A stretch of 64,000 bases of DNA. Origin: Epiperipatus broadwayi (taxonomy: Eukaryota > Onychophora > Udeonychophora > Euonychophora > Peripatidae). The notes under the pieces are model-generated. The model searched no databases. It was not told the origin of the DNA and worked only from the letters and a program-made list of their open reading frames with translations. The stretch is from NCBI GenBank assembly GCA_028023455.1, contig JAQFVV010000181.1, forward strand, positions 566,001-630,000, in the 5' to 3' direction. Made by a program: the position numbers and the translations under genes. Below are positions 1 through 11,884 of the stretch, one piece after another. Each line of letters begins with the position of its first letter. Position 1 is the stretch's first letter.

Positions 1-1810
1 CTTTTTGGTGATTTGATTGCCTTGGTTTTCATTTGAACAGATTATTCTCTTGCATTTAGGATAATTTATTAGAGAGACTAAGTAATATTTTGCCTTACTT
101 ATTGTCTGTGTTATTTTTAATGTACTTAAATTGCTTCTTTCCATCCACTGATTTGTATCAAAATATGTTTAACTTTTTAGAAATTTACAACACATATTAA
201 ATTTAGTAAAATGTGATTGAAAATAATAATAATTTTTGTTTGTTTAAAATAGTCTTAGAAATTATTTTCATTGAATTAAAAAACCATTTGTTTCACTAAT
301 TTTAATTATTAGATAAAAATATAGTAATTACATATGCGTTTCAATGTAAAAAAAAAGAGCGCGATTAAAGAGATCGTCTGCGATAAGGTTGCTGTTAAAA
401 AAAAGAAAAAGAAAATGGTGTAAGAATAAAATGTATGCAAAATATGATAAGCTTATTTTTAAATAATAATTAATAAGTAAATGGATTTACCAAAAAGTTT
501 TCTACAAATGTAAACATAAAATGGTGGTATTTAATAATAGAATGAAGTGCTAAATTTAAAAATCTGTTCAGGTCAGCTAGCCAAGTGGATCAAATCGCTA
601 ATAATTTTCCAATATTTACATTTAAAAATATGTCAGAGAATTTAAAAGCAGAATTAATTGCAGAATCTCAGTATGTTTGGAATATTTTATTATTCTATGA
701 TTTGGCAATACTAAATAGATGTTTTAATTACAGAAGTTTTTTAGATATGAAAACTTTCTTTTTAAAAAAGAAGAGGTTTAAAATCAAAGTTAAATGTTAA
801 AGTTATTAACATGGTTTAATATTTCTGTTCATAATTTAAAATAATATAGCATTGATTAATTTATTTAACTACATACTGCCAGTAATGTATTTGCTATTTA
901 ATTGCTTTACTATTTGAATAATGGAAACAGTCTTCAAATAATTAACTAAAACTACTTTCTAATTTTTATCGTTAATTTGGAATTATTAAATTATTTGCTC
1001 TAATTAGTATCCCTAAATTTAAACATGGATAAATAAATATTAGCCTGGATGTTATAAACTTGGAATAGTTTTGTACAGAAATGTAGAATTTAATAACTTA
1101 TGAAGAACATTTGCATTTAAACTCTGCATGTCATGTTTTTGGAATTGTTTTATATTCATGGAGCCACGTAAATCATTAATTTAAAAGTGCTGATAATAAC
1201 TAAGACAAATAGATATAATTACTATTATGGAATTCAACTATAATTATAATTATCACTTTGTGTATTTATTGTTCAAGACATTTTTACATGGATTTCATGG
1301 ATCATATTTATTATTATAAAATGCTGTACAATTTAATTTGTCACACACACACCTGCTAGAATTCATATATTTAAGTAAGAATGAATTAATTTAATTTTAT
1401 TGTTATATGAACTTGTATGTGAACAGTTCATGAGTTATATTTTATTAGGTTTAAATTAAATTAATGTGATTGAATAAAATACTTATTCAAGGGAATAGCG
1501 CTTGCGAAAAAGCTTGAAAATTACTAATGAATTTATGATATGTGTCAACCTCTCATGAAGTGTCTTGTGAGTCTTTCCAGAGTTCTATTTCTATACTAAG
1601 GTCACTTATATTACATTGTTGCTATGTTTTTATTTTAAGCAAGATAATTTAATATTAATTGTCCTGATGAGTGAAACACTTTTTATTATGCATGAACCCA
1701 CATCTTCTAAAAGGCTAGTGTTTTCTGAATGGTCAGAATAACTGAGGAGGATGATTTTTGCATTTTAAATGTGAAGTAAATAGTAATATTGCTTTATAAT
1801 GTTAAAAGGC

Positions 1811-1950
1811 ATTAATCTGTGCTGGTGGTTAATCCGCAGATTAATTAATTGCCACTTTCTGTATTTTTACACTCATTCCTGTGCTGGTGGTTAATCCACG
1901 GAATTGTGTAATTGTATTTATTGCTTTATGATGGTGTATAAATCCACAAG
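1811..1950. repeat. Short degenerate tandem duplication
   Basis: The phrase CTGTGCTGGTGGTTAATCC occurs twice about 65-70 bases apart (near 1818 and 1879), each followed by a related AATTG-containing stretch. A third weaker echo (GGTGTATAAATCCAC) follows near 1932. This is a local tandem duplication in otherwise unique AT-rich DNA. Confidence 0.6.
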
Positions 1951-3239
1951 GCACTCAGTGTTATACAATTCCTATGTGTAGATGAATGCATCCACATGAA
2001 TATGATTTTACTTCATAAATATAAGTTTGGGCAAAGTATTTTGGTTATTCTGCTAAAATTATCTTCTTCCATTTATAAGCATAATTTATAAGTTAAGCCA
2101 TAAAGTGTAGCAAGACATTCTATCTAAGTTACCTCATAATAATTAACTGTTTGTTAATTAATATTTTATCTGAATGTAAGTTTACATTTTCATTTTATTT
2201 AGCATTAGCATTATAGCTAAATCCTACAAATATAATATTATTTATTACATTATTATAGGTCTACAGTATAGGTTTATTGGTTCTGGAACTGATGCATTGG
2301 ATATTTCATGAATTGATGTTGAATTTTTGTATAATTTCCTCAAGACATCAATTATATCAAATTGTAATATAATGTATGATTAGGCTTTATAAAACTGTGC
2401 CTATGATATGTTATTGAAAGAAACCAATGTAATTATAAATTATTTATTTTATTTGTTTATTTATGTATTTAGTTATTACATTACACATCAACTACTTATT
2501 AGTCATAAAAATTGTAAATAAATATTGATTTATAATTAAACTTACTGTGCCATCGCTATTTGTCATTCATAAAATCAGAAATCATATATCTTGAATAAAG
2601 CATACATTGAAGTACATACTTTTGTCAGCATGATATAAGAGTTTAGTAATATTTTGAGAAAAACATTTGAATGCTTTTTGTCCTTGGTAGTTTATGATGT
2701 GTAAGGTACAATAAAATCCCATTTACCTTTTCCATCATTTAAGCTTTGCATAGTTGATTCGAGTACATGATACAAAATTGATTGATTTTATAAACTTATA
2801 AACAGATTTACCAGATAATGACATGACTAAATGTATTTACTTAATGTTTTAATTGTCATTCATCAGTATAACAAGAGTCTCATTGATATTTATTAAATTA
2901 TAGAAAAGAACCCAAGTATTTCATGTTTATTTATTATTGCAAAGCTCTTACCTAGACTAGAATTTGTATTAAAAATCATATATGTAATTTTAAAATTCAT
3001 AATCTTTAGTAGTTCCACAAATTATACCATCTTGTCCATGGTCGGCCATAAGGTCTCATGTGATGAAAAATGGCAAATTAAGGTTTGAAGGATAATAAAA
3101 TTGCATACTTATAATTTGTGTAATGTATTTTCACATACTACTATGATAGGTCTTTGCGGTACACCCTGGCTGCAACCAGATTAGATCATAACAATTTTAT
3201 GTTATATCATTAGTTTTGTTTGTGATAATTTGCTCCAGA

Positions 3240-3500
3240 TTTTGGTTGTAGTCTTTGGTGCATAATATAGATGGCATGAGATGCTTTTGGTTATAGTTCT
3301 TGGCACCACAATGATGGAACCATTCAGTTAGATCGATTAGTACAGTTCTTGGCTGCCCAATGATTAAAGCCATTGGTTATAGAGAATTCTATTACAGTTC
3401 TTGGTGCCAATGTGGTAGGCATTGGTATGGCCCTTCAGTCTATTAGGTTATAGTAAGGTGGGTCTGATTATAATAGTTCTCTGACATCAAGGTATTAAGC
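3240..3500. repeat. Degenerate minisatellite, unit about 65-90 bases
   Basis: Related phrases built on TATAGTTCTTGGCACCA recur at about 3293, 3342, 3394 and 3470, each followed by an AATG/ATGG segment. The units are diverged. The block is slightly more GC-rich than its surroundings. Confidence 0.5.
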
Positions 3501-3518
3501 TTGATTAATGTTGATGGT

Positions 3519-3519
3519 T

Positions 3520-3555
<36 letters not shown>

Positions 3556-3577
3556 ATATATAAGCATTTATTGTAAA

Positions 3578-3608
<31 letters not shown>

Positions 3609-3625
3609 GTTTTACAATAAATGCT
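3519..3625. repeat. (AT)n tracts with an embedded palindrome
   Basis: Two (AT)n tracts (about 3521-3552 and 3581-3606) lie beside an exact inverted pair: AAGCATTTATTGTAAAACAT on the left and its reverse complement ending near 3625. The whole can fold as a hairpin with an AT loop. Confidence 0.7.
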
Positions 3626-3649
3626 TTTATTTATTATACACTAAAAAAA

Positions 3650-3840
3650 CAAAAAAAAAATATTTTCTTCAAATATAATTGGGATTTTTATATTTAATTT
3701 GAAATAAAAATATGGCATATGTAGAAATTAATTAATTCAATCACTATAATTAATTTCTGGATAATTGTAATACTTTTTATTTCATGTTAAATATAAAAAT
3801 TTTAATTGTAATTGAAGAAAATTATTTTTTGATAGTAAAC
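3650..3840. repeat. Imperfect hairpin element (MITE-like)
   Basis: A left arm at about 3658-3718 (TTTTCTTCAA..TTTTTATATTTAA..GAAATAAAAA) is mirrored by a right arm at about 3768-3830, with roughly 50 bases between. The arms are diverged. I see no clear target duplication or coding capacity. Confidence 0.5.
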
Positions 3841-3902
3841 AAAAGTGTTTATTATAATATATATATATATATATTGTATTATTTTGAATTTAAGCCACAA
3901 TA

Positions 3903-4590
3903 GAATTATAAAATTGAAAAATTATATATAAAAATAATTTTATAATAGGTATTGAAAAATAAGATACTTTGGTATTAGGCCTAATGCTAAATATTAAATC
4001 TCTTTTCATTAGTTTAAATAACAATTTTTTCAAAGAAAAAAAACATTTTAAATATTATTTATTTTTTATATTGTAACTTCTAGGATGATTTAACTGATAA
4101 TCAAAATAATAATTTATTTTTTGCTGGTTTTCTCTCTGAAATTCTCATGATGAAACAATTGAAACTACATTAATCCAAAAAAAAGATTTAACATTAAATG
4201 TCAATATTTTAAAATCTTTTTTCTTAAAAAAAACAATATATAATAAAAATACTAACATTAACAGATACTATTAATTAAATATATTTGTTTGTGTTGGTGA
4301 CTTTCATCATAGCAGATCTAATACCAAAAAAAAAAAAAAAAAAATTATTTACTTAAATACAAATTAAAAGAAAAGTGTGAGTGGTAAACCCTCTAATAAA
4401 CTGTTATCAATGATCACAATACTATGTTCACAGTAGGATTTTAAAATTGGAAAAAATATAAAAATAATTTTATAATAGGTATTGAAAAATAATAAACATT
4501 TTTATTTACTTGAATAGAAGTTAAAAGAAAAGTGTGCACAAGGAACATAGGAATAAACTGCTAGCAATGACTGTAATAGTAAGAATATGC
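3903..4590. repeat. Dispersed direct repeats
   Basis: Two segment pairs are repeated in direct orientation. The first shares TTTTATAATAGGTATTGAAA at about 3903-3965 and 4437-4493. The second shares TTAAAAGAAAAGTGTG followed by a related segment containing AATAAACTG, at about 4350-4430 and 4507-4590. This suggests an old local duplication that was later disrupted. Confidence 0.5.
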
Positions 4591-5622
4591 ATAGAGTATA
4601 AAGCAAATACACAATCATTGGAGAGTGGTAGATTGGCAGAAATAAGATATTAAAATATTTGCTTTGCATTTAAGCTGTACCCTAATTTACATTTTAAAAA
4701 TTTAAATAAAAACTGTGGCTTAAATTTGAAGTAATATGATCTTATTTTATTATAATATAACAATTTGAATATTTTGCTTTTATGTAAATTATTTTTTTAT
4801 GCTGTATAAAAAATAAAATATTTTTGCAGTCTAAAATAGAATTAGAGACGGAATATCCTGAGCTAAATTTTTATTTTTAATATTTTATTCATTATTGATT
4901 ATAAAAACTCTTATTATTTGCTATTATTTTAGTAATAAAAGTGAATGAATCAAATATGAATAAAAAATGTCATTTGATTAACATTTTATTTCATCTTAAT
5001 TCTTCATGAATAATAAATTATTAAGAGTTAGTCAAATTTATAATTTATTTAATATTCAGTGTGTAAGAATTTTGAAAATTCAGGCAGTTTTAAACTTCTG
5101 ATTGTCCTTCCAAAGCAATTCTTGCTATGAAATTCTAGTATTTCTTTTAATGTTTTTGTTGTATATTTTTGATTTTTTTTATTGTTTTTAAATAATTTTA
5201 AGTTTTATCATCGTTTTTTTCTTATCTTAATTCTTTGCTAGTAACCAGCTTGCCAATCCTCTTGGAATATAGTTATAAATATATACAGCAATTACAAAGT
5301 TGATTATACTTATTTTTAAAAAATCAAAGGAAAATTTTTTAAATGTTCTGAATTTATATTGAAATTTTGATATTTAATTTTTTGAAATTATATATATATG
5401 GGTTTGTGTGTGTTATTATAAATGTTACTTTTATCTAAAATAAAATTATTTGTTTATTATATAAATTCTTTTTTAATTATTTGAAATACTTTTAAATGCA
5501 TGAAATATTTATAAAAAAAAATGTGTGTATGTGAAAGAGAGAAAGACTGAAAGTGACAAAAGAAAAAGATTATTCAATGTCAAACTATTTTGTTTTTAAT
5601 TTTTATTTTTATTTTTTTTTAG

Positions 5623-6648
5623 GTTGTAAATTCAAAGTCCAAAGTTGGAAAACTGTTAGGACAGAATAGTTCTTCAAGGCTATCTTCAGAAGAAGATACT
5701 GCATCAGAAAATAATTCTGGAAATAACAGTGTTGAAATTCGCAACCACAACTACTCTGAAGAAGAAGATAATGAGTTGTTAGTCGTTGAAATAACTAATA
5801 TGGAATCAGATGAAAAAGACAAAGAATCATCACAAGATGAGTTTGATAATGATAATGACATCAATGAATGTAAAGACGATATTCCTTGCATTCCATTGTC
5901 TAAAAAATGTAAAAATGAAGAGGCATTAAATCATAATTCAAAAAATTCTAATGATAACAATGTTCCCCATGTGGGCGAGGAAGAGTATCTACAAAAGCCT
6001 TCAGTAGTAGATGAACTGTTATATGACTGTTATGCAGATTTAGACTCTAGAGATACTACAGATCTGGAAGAAGAAGATGAGGAGGATTTTCTTTTTATTG
6101 ATTCACCATTTGCTTCACCATCAATAAAAAGCGTTCGCATGCGCAGTAGTCCGAACTCTTTATCTCAAAGTATACATACTAGTCATGATAATAATCTTGA
6201 GAAACAATTGAGTGTTGAAAGTCTGGATTACTTGTGTGCATCCAATTCATTTTCTCCAAAAACTCCAGAGTCTTTGCCATTATGTGATTCTTTAACACTA
6301 ATAGAGCCAGAACCAAAAAGTGTTCGTTTTGCAGCAGAATTTACTGAAAGTGAAACAACATCTGAAAAGCAAGATGATACTGGAAATGTTTCCTCATCAA
6401 CATCGATTTTCTTTGAATCTTTGTCATCTGAAGATGATTTAACCAAAGTAGCACAATCATCCACACCAGATGAAAGAAAAAATATGCACAATATTTTATC
6501 GGGAAATCAAACTTTATGTGAAGTTATGGTTCATCAAGATGACTGTCCTCCTGCCATTGCCCTCTCTCTTAGTGGTGGTTTTGATAATTTAGCTTTTTTT
6601 CCAGGTAGTAGTGATTCAGGATATGTTTTGGATGAAACTAAATGTTAA
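5623..6648 (+). CDS. Terminal coding exon of an unrecognised acidic, serine-rich protein
   Basis: The exon begins right after a pyrimidine-rich stretch ending in AG at 5621-5622 and reads 341 codons to TAA at 6646-6648. In this frame a TAG lies at 5620-5622, so the open frame starts exactly at the predicted acceptor, which strongly supports the splice site. The protein is C-terminal only; the start codon and N-terminal domains lie in exons not identified here. The sequence is hydrophilic and probably disordered: rich in Ser, Asp and Glu, with an acidic run (residues about 148-156) and many SP or TP sites. Residues about 232-236 read KSVRF, which fits the RVxF consensus for docking to protein phosphatase 1. 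There is no membrane segment or catalytic domain. The end (SSDSGYVLDETKC) could be a short linear motif. I do not recognise the family. Its codon use and GC content stand out from the AT-rich flanks, so a real host exon is very likely. Confidence 0.85.
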   Translation, partial: VVNSKSKVGKLLGQNSSSRLSSEEDTASENNSGNNSVEIRNHNYSEEEDNELLVVEITNMESDEKDKESSQDEFDNDNDINECKDDIPCIPLSKKCKNEEALNHNSKNSNDNNVPHVGEEEYLQKPSVVDELLYDCYADLDSRDTTDLEEEDEEDFLFIDSPFASPSIKSVRMRSSPNSLSQSIHTSHDNNLEKQLSVESLDYLCASNSFSPKTPESLPLCDSLTLIEPEPKSVRFAAEFTESETTSEKQDDTGNVSSSTSIFFESLSSEDDLTKVAQSSTPDERKNMHNILSGNQTLCEVMVHQDDCPPAIALSLSGGFDNLAFFPGSSDSGYVLDETKC

Positions 6649-6870
6649 TATTGAATGTTGCATTTATAATTTATTGTTAAATAGTAAGTGAATATTTCTT
6701 CCAATGGGAGTTTAATTTAATCTTGTTCGAACAAATGCTTAAAAATATTACTACTATTGGATATGTAACATAGCTTCTATAAGCAAAAAACTAAATAAAT
6801 ACAATTTTTGTTTACAAATGAATGTTATTTACTTATTACAATTTTCTAATCTAAAATTTTAAAAATAAAA
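6649..6870 (+). other. 3' untranslated region with polyadenylation signals
   Basis: AATAAA hexamers lie at 6794-6799 and 6864-6869, about 145 and 215 bases after the stop codon. Either could define the transcript end. Confidence 0.55.
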
Positions 6871-8935
6871 GGCCTAATATATAAAATTAATTAATATTTA
6901 AATATGTATTATAGATAAAACTGTATTTTGATATATTTTGATATTGCAAGATATAGTAATTAATGAAAAATATAATTATTTATGTTTTACTTCTTAATCA
7001 GAATTTATTGTCTAAAGTCTTTTCAAATCAACACAACCTGCTTTCCAACCTCACTTATAAGCAATTATATGTAATGATATTTTTTACAGTTTACAAGCAT
7101 GATTACTAATAGTTAGAGCAACAAATCTCTGTGTGATGACTATATTTCTGTAACACACTTTAATATCAAAGACATTCAATCACATTGCAGCTTAAAAATG
7201 AAACTACTATCCTCTGTGGTTCACATTAACATATGAGCATATACTATGACAATGATAACTATAAAGATATTGGTAACTAGTTGTATTGCATTAATATAGT
7301 CACTGCTCAGAAATATGATACTTCAAGTCTTAAATATGACTGACTATAAGCCATTACATTTAATTGCTTATGAAAACATTCTAAAGTTTAACAGTCTTTG
7401 AAATACAATAATTCAAATATAATCATGGCATATATTAAAAATATGACCAAAGTATGACAGTGCATAATAGCATAATATATATATATTATTTTACTATTTA
7501 ATTTATAAAAATGCATTTCAAAATGTTATCGTTTGGATATAATTAACACTCTCGATTGAAATATATCTTTTCATTTATTAGTATTTTATTTACTGCATCA
7601 CCATCTTTATATATTTATTGAATTTCTGATGTCTAACTTCACAGAGCATGAAGAGAGTCATTAATTCACATATATTTTAACATGAAGTATTTTACTGAGA
7701 AAAAGCAACATTCTCTTAATATTGTATTTCTATGTCTGTCTATTGAGAAATTTCACTACTTTTTTTTAAAAAAAAACAATAAAACCTGGAACTATTATAT
7801 ATTAATTTATTAATTTAAAAAAATCTTAATAGGTCAATATAATCAAATAGCCTGCAAGGTCAACATATTTTAGTCCTGCCTGTGTTGATGGATTTAATTT
7901 TTTGTAATCTTCTTCAAAAGTATTCACAAGATTATTTCAAGAAAATGTTCACCTAAAACTTGATTATTTTGCAAAGTTTGTCAAGATTTATATACAATAA
8001 TTGTGTAATAGTTATTAAAAATCAAAAGTATGCATGATTACAATTTTATTTTATACTTATATATTTTATTTTAAAATAAAAGTTAATAAATTTTAGTGTA
8101 ATATTAACAAAAAAAATTAATCTTTATAATCACTTCACTTTCTGAAACTAATCACTAAACATCATTACTGACACTGTGTTCGTATTTCTTGAAATATTCT
8201 AAAAATTATAAAGCAATTTTAAAATTCTAAAGTAGAATTTATAGATTTATCATAAATTAATATTTACTTATTTTGAAAATAAATTCCACTCAAAAAAGAT
8301 TTTACTGATTTTCTGAAGTCGCTTTGCATGGCTGTTTATGAAAAACTTTCAATAATAAAAACATCCTTTATTCTGTATTTATTATTAATTTTCCAATGAG
8401 TTTAAATATGAAATTTTAGAACGACTTTTTTGTAAACATATATTTTAGTAAATCAAGTTCAATGAATATATTAAATTCATATATAATAATGATTCAACAC
8501 TAAAATCAATTGTTGAATGTTTGTAAAATATGTCACCATGGAAATAATGCAAATGTCATCTTGCAAGAATGTTAAGAGTAAAATTTGTATAATGTCAGAG
8601 CTGATAGGCATGCTCCATATATATATATATATATATGTGTGTGTGTAATGTGAATTTGTTGAATATGTGCTTTAGATTCAATAATCTTTAATCACTTGCT
8701 TTAAAATGAGGTCAATCTCACACTAACATAGCAACTTCATTTTTATTTAATTACCACTGATACACTTCATTTGATGTCAACGTTTGTTTATTAATTTACC
8801 AAATTCACCATTTCCTTTACTTTGCTGTAATATCTTATATAAATGTGATTTATCCACTCTATTTTAAAGCACTTTTCAGCAAATAAACTATTTTATTTAA
8901 CCATATATATAATATATTCACAATATTATATTTCA
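6871..8935. other. AT-rich intergenic DNA
   Basis: No gene or RNA can be supported. Short (AT)n/(GT)n tracts occur near 7475 and 8615-8646. Confidence 0.6.
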
Positions 8936-9983
8936 ACTGTTCTGCAGTTTTTTTCAGAGCTATGATATAATGAAACAAAATAAAATACATAACTATATAA
9001 ATAATATCATAAAATGTCTAAATAATAAAATCAATAAAATAATAAAGAACAACATAAAATATATCAAAACATAATAAAACTGAAATAAATATAAATATAA
9101 TCAAACCCAATATAAAATAAAATATACAATGTGAAATATAAAATAAATATAAATTATATATGTGTATTCTTGACTGTATATATACATATTCATGAACAAC
9201 TCTTAATTTAAATATATTATTTGTTTTTATTATTTTTAATATTCCCCTGATTATTTCTATTTCTTATAAACTTAAACTTTAATTTTATTATCCCCACATT
9301 AATAATTTACTTATTATTTTATTTTCACATAATTCTCAATTCAATCTTAATTCATTTATTAAGAATATTCTTTTTAATTTTTTATTCATATAATATTTAT
9401 CATTTTCTTATTCATTCTTTTGTTATTAATAGTATTTTATATTTATTTATTTTTAATATCTGAAAACAATAAATATTATAATCTTTTAACTAAAACTAAA
9501 CAAAACTTTTTTTCTTTTTTAAATAAATATCTTACACCTATTTTCTCTCTATTACATATTATTTAAACTAACTATATCTAGAATCACTACAACTCTTTCT
9601 TTTTATTTATATATATATTTATTTATACACTTTAATTTTTATTACTATTATTATATATTATATAATTCTCTTTTATAAATTTATATTTTATAATATGCTG
9701 ATTTATATTTGAATATTATGCTAAGTTTTTATTTTATTAATATGTAATATCTATAAATATATTCATGTTTATACTCAGATGTAAACATTTTTTTACAAAC
9801 CCATAATTTATTTTTTAAATAATTTTCTCTTTATATATCTTCTTATATATATATTAAGAATTATATTTATACTAATATGATTCTAATCCCAGAATCTATT
9901 AATTTTTTTATGATATTATTTATATAGTTATATATTTTCTTTTGTTTCATTATATCATATTCTGAAGAAAACTGCAGGACAGT
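8936..9983. mobile_element. Long snap-back element of about 1.05 kb, unclassified
   Basis: The ends are inverted repeats: ACTGTTCTGCAGTTTT at 8936 and ACTGTCCTGCAGTTTT on the opposite strand ending at 9983, continuing through GATATAATGAAACAAAA for some 70 bases. The left half is A-rich and the right half T-rich on the + strand, so the two halves could pair over much of their length. There is no coding capacity. I could not identify a convincing target duplication or a superfamily. Confidence 0.6.
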
Positions 9984-10252
9984 CAAACATAACATTGTGT
10001 GTACATATATGTACAATAAAATGTTTTTTTTTGCTAAAAATTGTTCAAAGTAGAGTGGGTAAATTGAATTTATTAATTTAGTGCCTTATTTTAATATATA
10101 TTAAAATAATATATTGAGTAAACTCAAACCAAAAGCTATTATTAGCTATTAGAGAAAGTATTACCAGTTTGGGGTTGTTAGTGTTAATTGGTAGTTATTT
10201 AGCAACCTTGTTACTGGACATATTAATTATTTGAAGAAAATCTAAATTTAAT

Positions 10253-10304
10253 ATATATATATATATATATATTAAATTTAGATATATATATATATATATA
10301 TATA
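10253..10304. repeat. (AT)n tract with inverted TAAATTTA flanks
   Basis: TCTAAATTTA before and TAAATTTAGA inside the AT run form a palindrome. The tract abuts the left end of the family A cluster. Confidence 0.7.
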
Positions 10305-10401
10305 TAAGGGACTTGAACTCAGACTTTCAAGCTTCCTACAGATATCTAATCTGTCTTATATAACTGACACACATGACAACATACATGTGGAAAAAATGTA
10401 A

Positions 10402-10460
10402 ATGATCTCCAATATACATATTTCATGCTGTATCAGCACTCATCAGTTGGTCCAAATCAC
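10402..10460 (-). ncRNA. Hammerhead ribozyme, family A copy A1
   Basis: In sense: stem I strand ending ACCAA, core CTGATGA (complement of 10440-10446), stem II GTGCT/AGCAT with loop GATAC, GAAA (complement of 10421-10424), stem III ATATGTAT, and H17 = A. The 3' stem I strand TTGG is followed by an outer TGATT/GATCA helix across an internal loop. All invariant core bases are present. The weak point is the closing pair of stem II, which is G-U instead of G-C. The predicted cut is between + strand positions 10413 and 10412. Confidence 0.7.
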
Positions 10461-10999
10461 CATCTCTCACACATATATACAATCAATGCTCAATTTATAT
10501 TAAGACAGCAAATTTTTAAACTTTGATGGAGAAGCTTCTATCTTCTGCACTCTCCAACTCTTCAGCCATCCATATCATTGAAACTCCAAGGGAATACTCA
10601 AATCCCTTTTTGATTCCAATATTATTGTCATATCCATGTTGACTTCAAGGAAATCTGATCCTTCCCACATAGGAGCTTACTATGTCCATTTAATTACACA
10701 GAAGAAGGATGGGAAAAATATGGGCTAAATATGTAATATTTAAATACATGTATATTTTTATACTAAACTTAATGTATTTATAAGGAATTTGAACTCCAAC
10801 TTTTAAGCTCCCTACAGTTAGTTATTCAATTCATCTTATACAACCAATACACATGACCATATACATGTGAAAAAGATAAATAATCTCCAATATATGGATG
10901 GTTGAAGAGTGAAGAAAATTGAAGCTTGTTCATTAAAGGTTAAAGATTTACTATCTTAATATAAACTGAGCACTGATTGTACATATGTGTGATGGTGAT

Positions 11000-11060
11000 C
11001 TAAACCAACTGGTGAGTGCTGGTTTAGTATAAAATATGGTATGGATATTGGAGATCATTT
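11000..11060 (+). pseudogene. Degenerate family A hammerhead (copy A3)
   Basis: The core reads CTGGTGA at 11009-11015 (A6 changed to G), and GAAA has become AAAA. The stem II strands (GTGCT and AGTAT) are still recognisable. It should be inactive. Confidence 0.65.
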
Positions 11061-11462
11061 ATCTTTTTTACATGCATGTGGTCATGTGTATCAGTTGAAT
11101 AAGATGGACTGAATAGTTGTAGGGAGCTTGAAAGTTCGAATTCAAGTCCCATACAATTACATTAAGTTTAGTACAGCAAATATACTTATATTTAAATATT
11201 ACAAATTTAGCCTGTATTCTGCCCAACCATTTTCTGTATAATTAAATTGACATTTTAAGGTCCTATGTGTGAAAAGTCAGATTGACTTAAGATCAGTCAA
11301 TATTGGCATCTACAAGAGTGCAAGAATTTCATTCTCAGAATTTCAATTATATAGGTGGCTGAAGAGTTGAAGAGTGGAGAAGATTGATGTTTGTCCATTA
11401 AAGTTTGAAGATTTTTTAGCTTAATACAAACTGAGCACCGATTGTATATATGTGTAAGAGAC

Positions 11463-11525
11463 GGTGATCTGCATCAACTGATGAGTGCTAGTTCAACCCA
11501 AAATATGTATATTGGAAATCATTTA
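11463..11525 (+). pseudogene. Degenerate family A hammerhead (copy A4)
   Basis: CTGATGA is intact at 11478-11484, but stem II is broken (GTGCT against AACCC) and GAAA has become AAAA. The stem III half ATATGTAT and the TTGG stem I strand survive. It is 469 nt from the core of copy A3. Confidence 0.65.
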
Positions 11526-11630
11526 TCTTTTTCACATATGTGTGGTCATGTGTATTGGTTGTATAAGATGAATTGAAAAACTGTAGGAAGCTTGAAAGTC
11601 TGAATTCAAGTTCCTTATAATTACATTAAG

Positions 11631-11634
<4 letters not shown>

Positions 11635-11667
<33 letters not shown>

Positions 11668-11710
11668 AAAGAGAAGGCATTCAAATCATATATATATATA
11701 TATATATATG
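11635..11710. repeat. (AT)n tracts enclosing a scrap of family B
   Basis: Two (AT)n runs flank AGAGAAGGCATTCAAATCAT, which also occurs downstream of the ribozyme in the family B repeats at 20.9, 25.0 and 26.2 kb. Confidence 0.5.
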
Positions 11711-11884
11711 CTATACAATTTTTAATCCATGAACACTTTACTGAAAATGATAGTCTGCTATGCTTACCTCTAGCTATTATTTATTTAATTATATATTTAA
11801 TATTTAAATTACTTTAATCTGCATTCAAATCCCCTTTAATTAATTATAAATATTAATTCTTATTAAGTGCATTGTCATCACATA

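Larger units (their letters stand above)
1..5622. other. AT-rich intron or intergenic DNA upstream of the terminal exon
   Basis: No coding exon can be supported here. The stretch just before 5623 is T-rich and ends in AG, so at least its 3' part is probably intron of the gene whose last exon follows. It contains several local duplications and palindromes listed separately. A 71-codon ORF at 585-800 has no recognisable domain and the base composition of its surroundings, so I do not call it a gene. Confidence 0.5.
10306..11640. mobile_element. Family A cluster: two divergent head-to-tail arrays of a ribozyme/tRNA-like repeat
   Basis: The cluster has four copies. Two on the - strand are at 10306-10740 and about 10780-10903 (the latter truncated just before its ribozyme). 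Two on the + strand are at about 10904-11160 and 11225-11640. On each strand the two copies are head-to-tail, and the linker between units (TACTAAACTTAATG, then AATATTTAAATA) is mirrored in the other arm. The palindrome centre is near 10903. Each full unit reads, in sense, about 250 bases of body, a hammerhead-like segment, then a tRNA-like segment with box B (for example GAATTCAAGTCCC). On the + strand the ribozyme cores start at 11009 and 11478, so the unit period is 469 nt. Both outer ends run into (AT)n. Confidence 0.75.

Noticed and set aside
1664-1677. CTGATGAGTGAAAC resembling a hammerhead core
   Set aside because: There is no room for stem II between CTGATGA and GAAA and no matching stem I; chance.
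6228-6491. 87-codon - strand frame
   Set aside because: Shadow of the terminal exon on the opposite strand.
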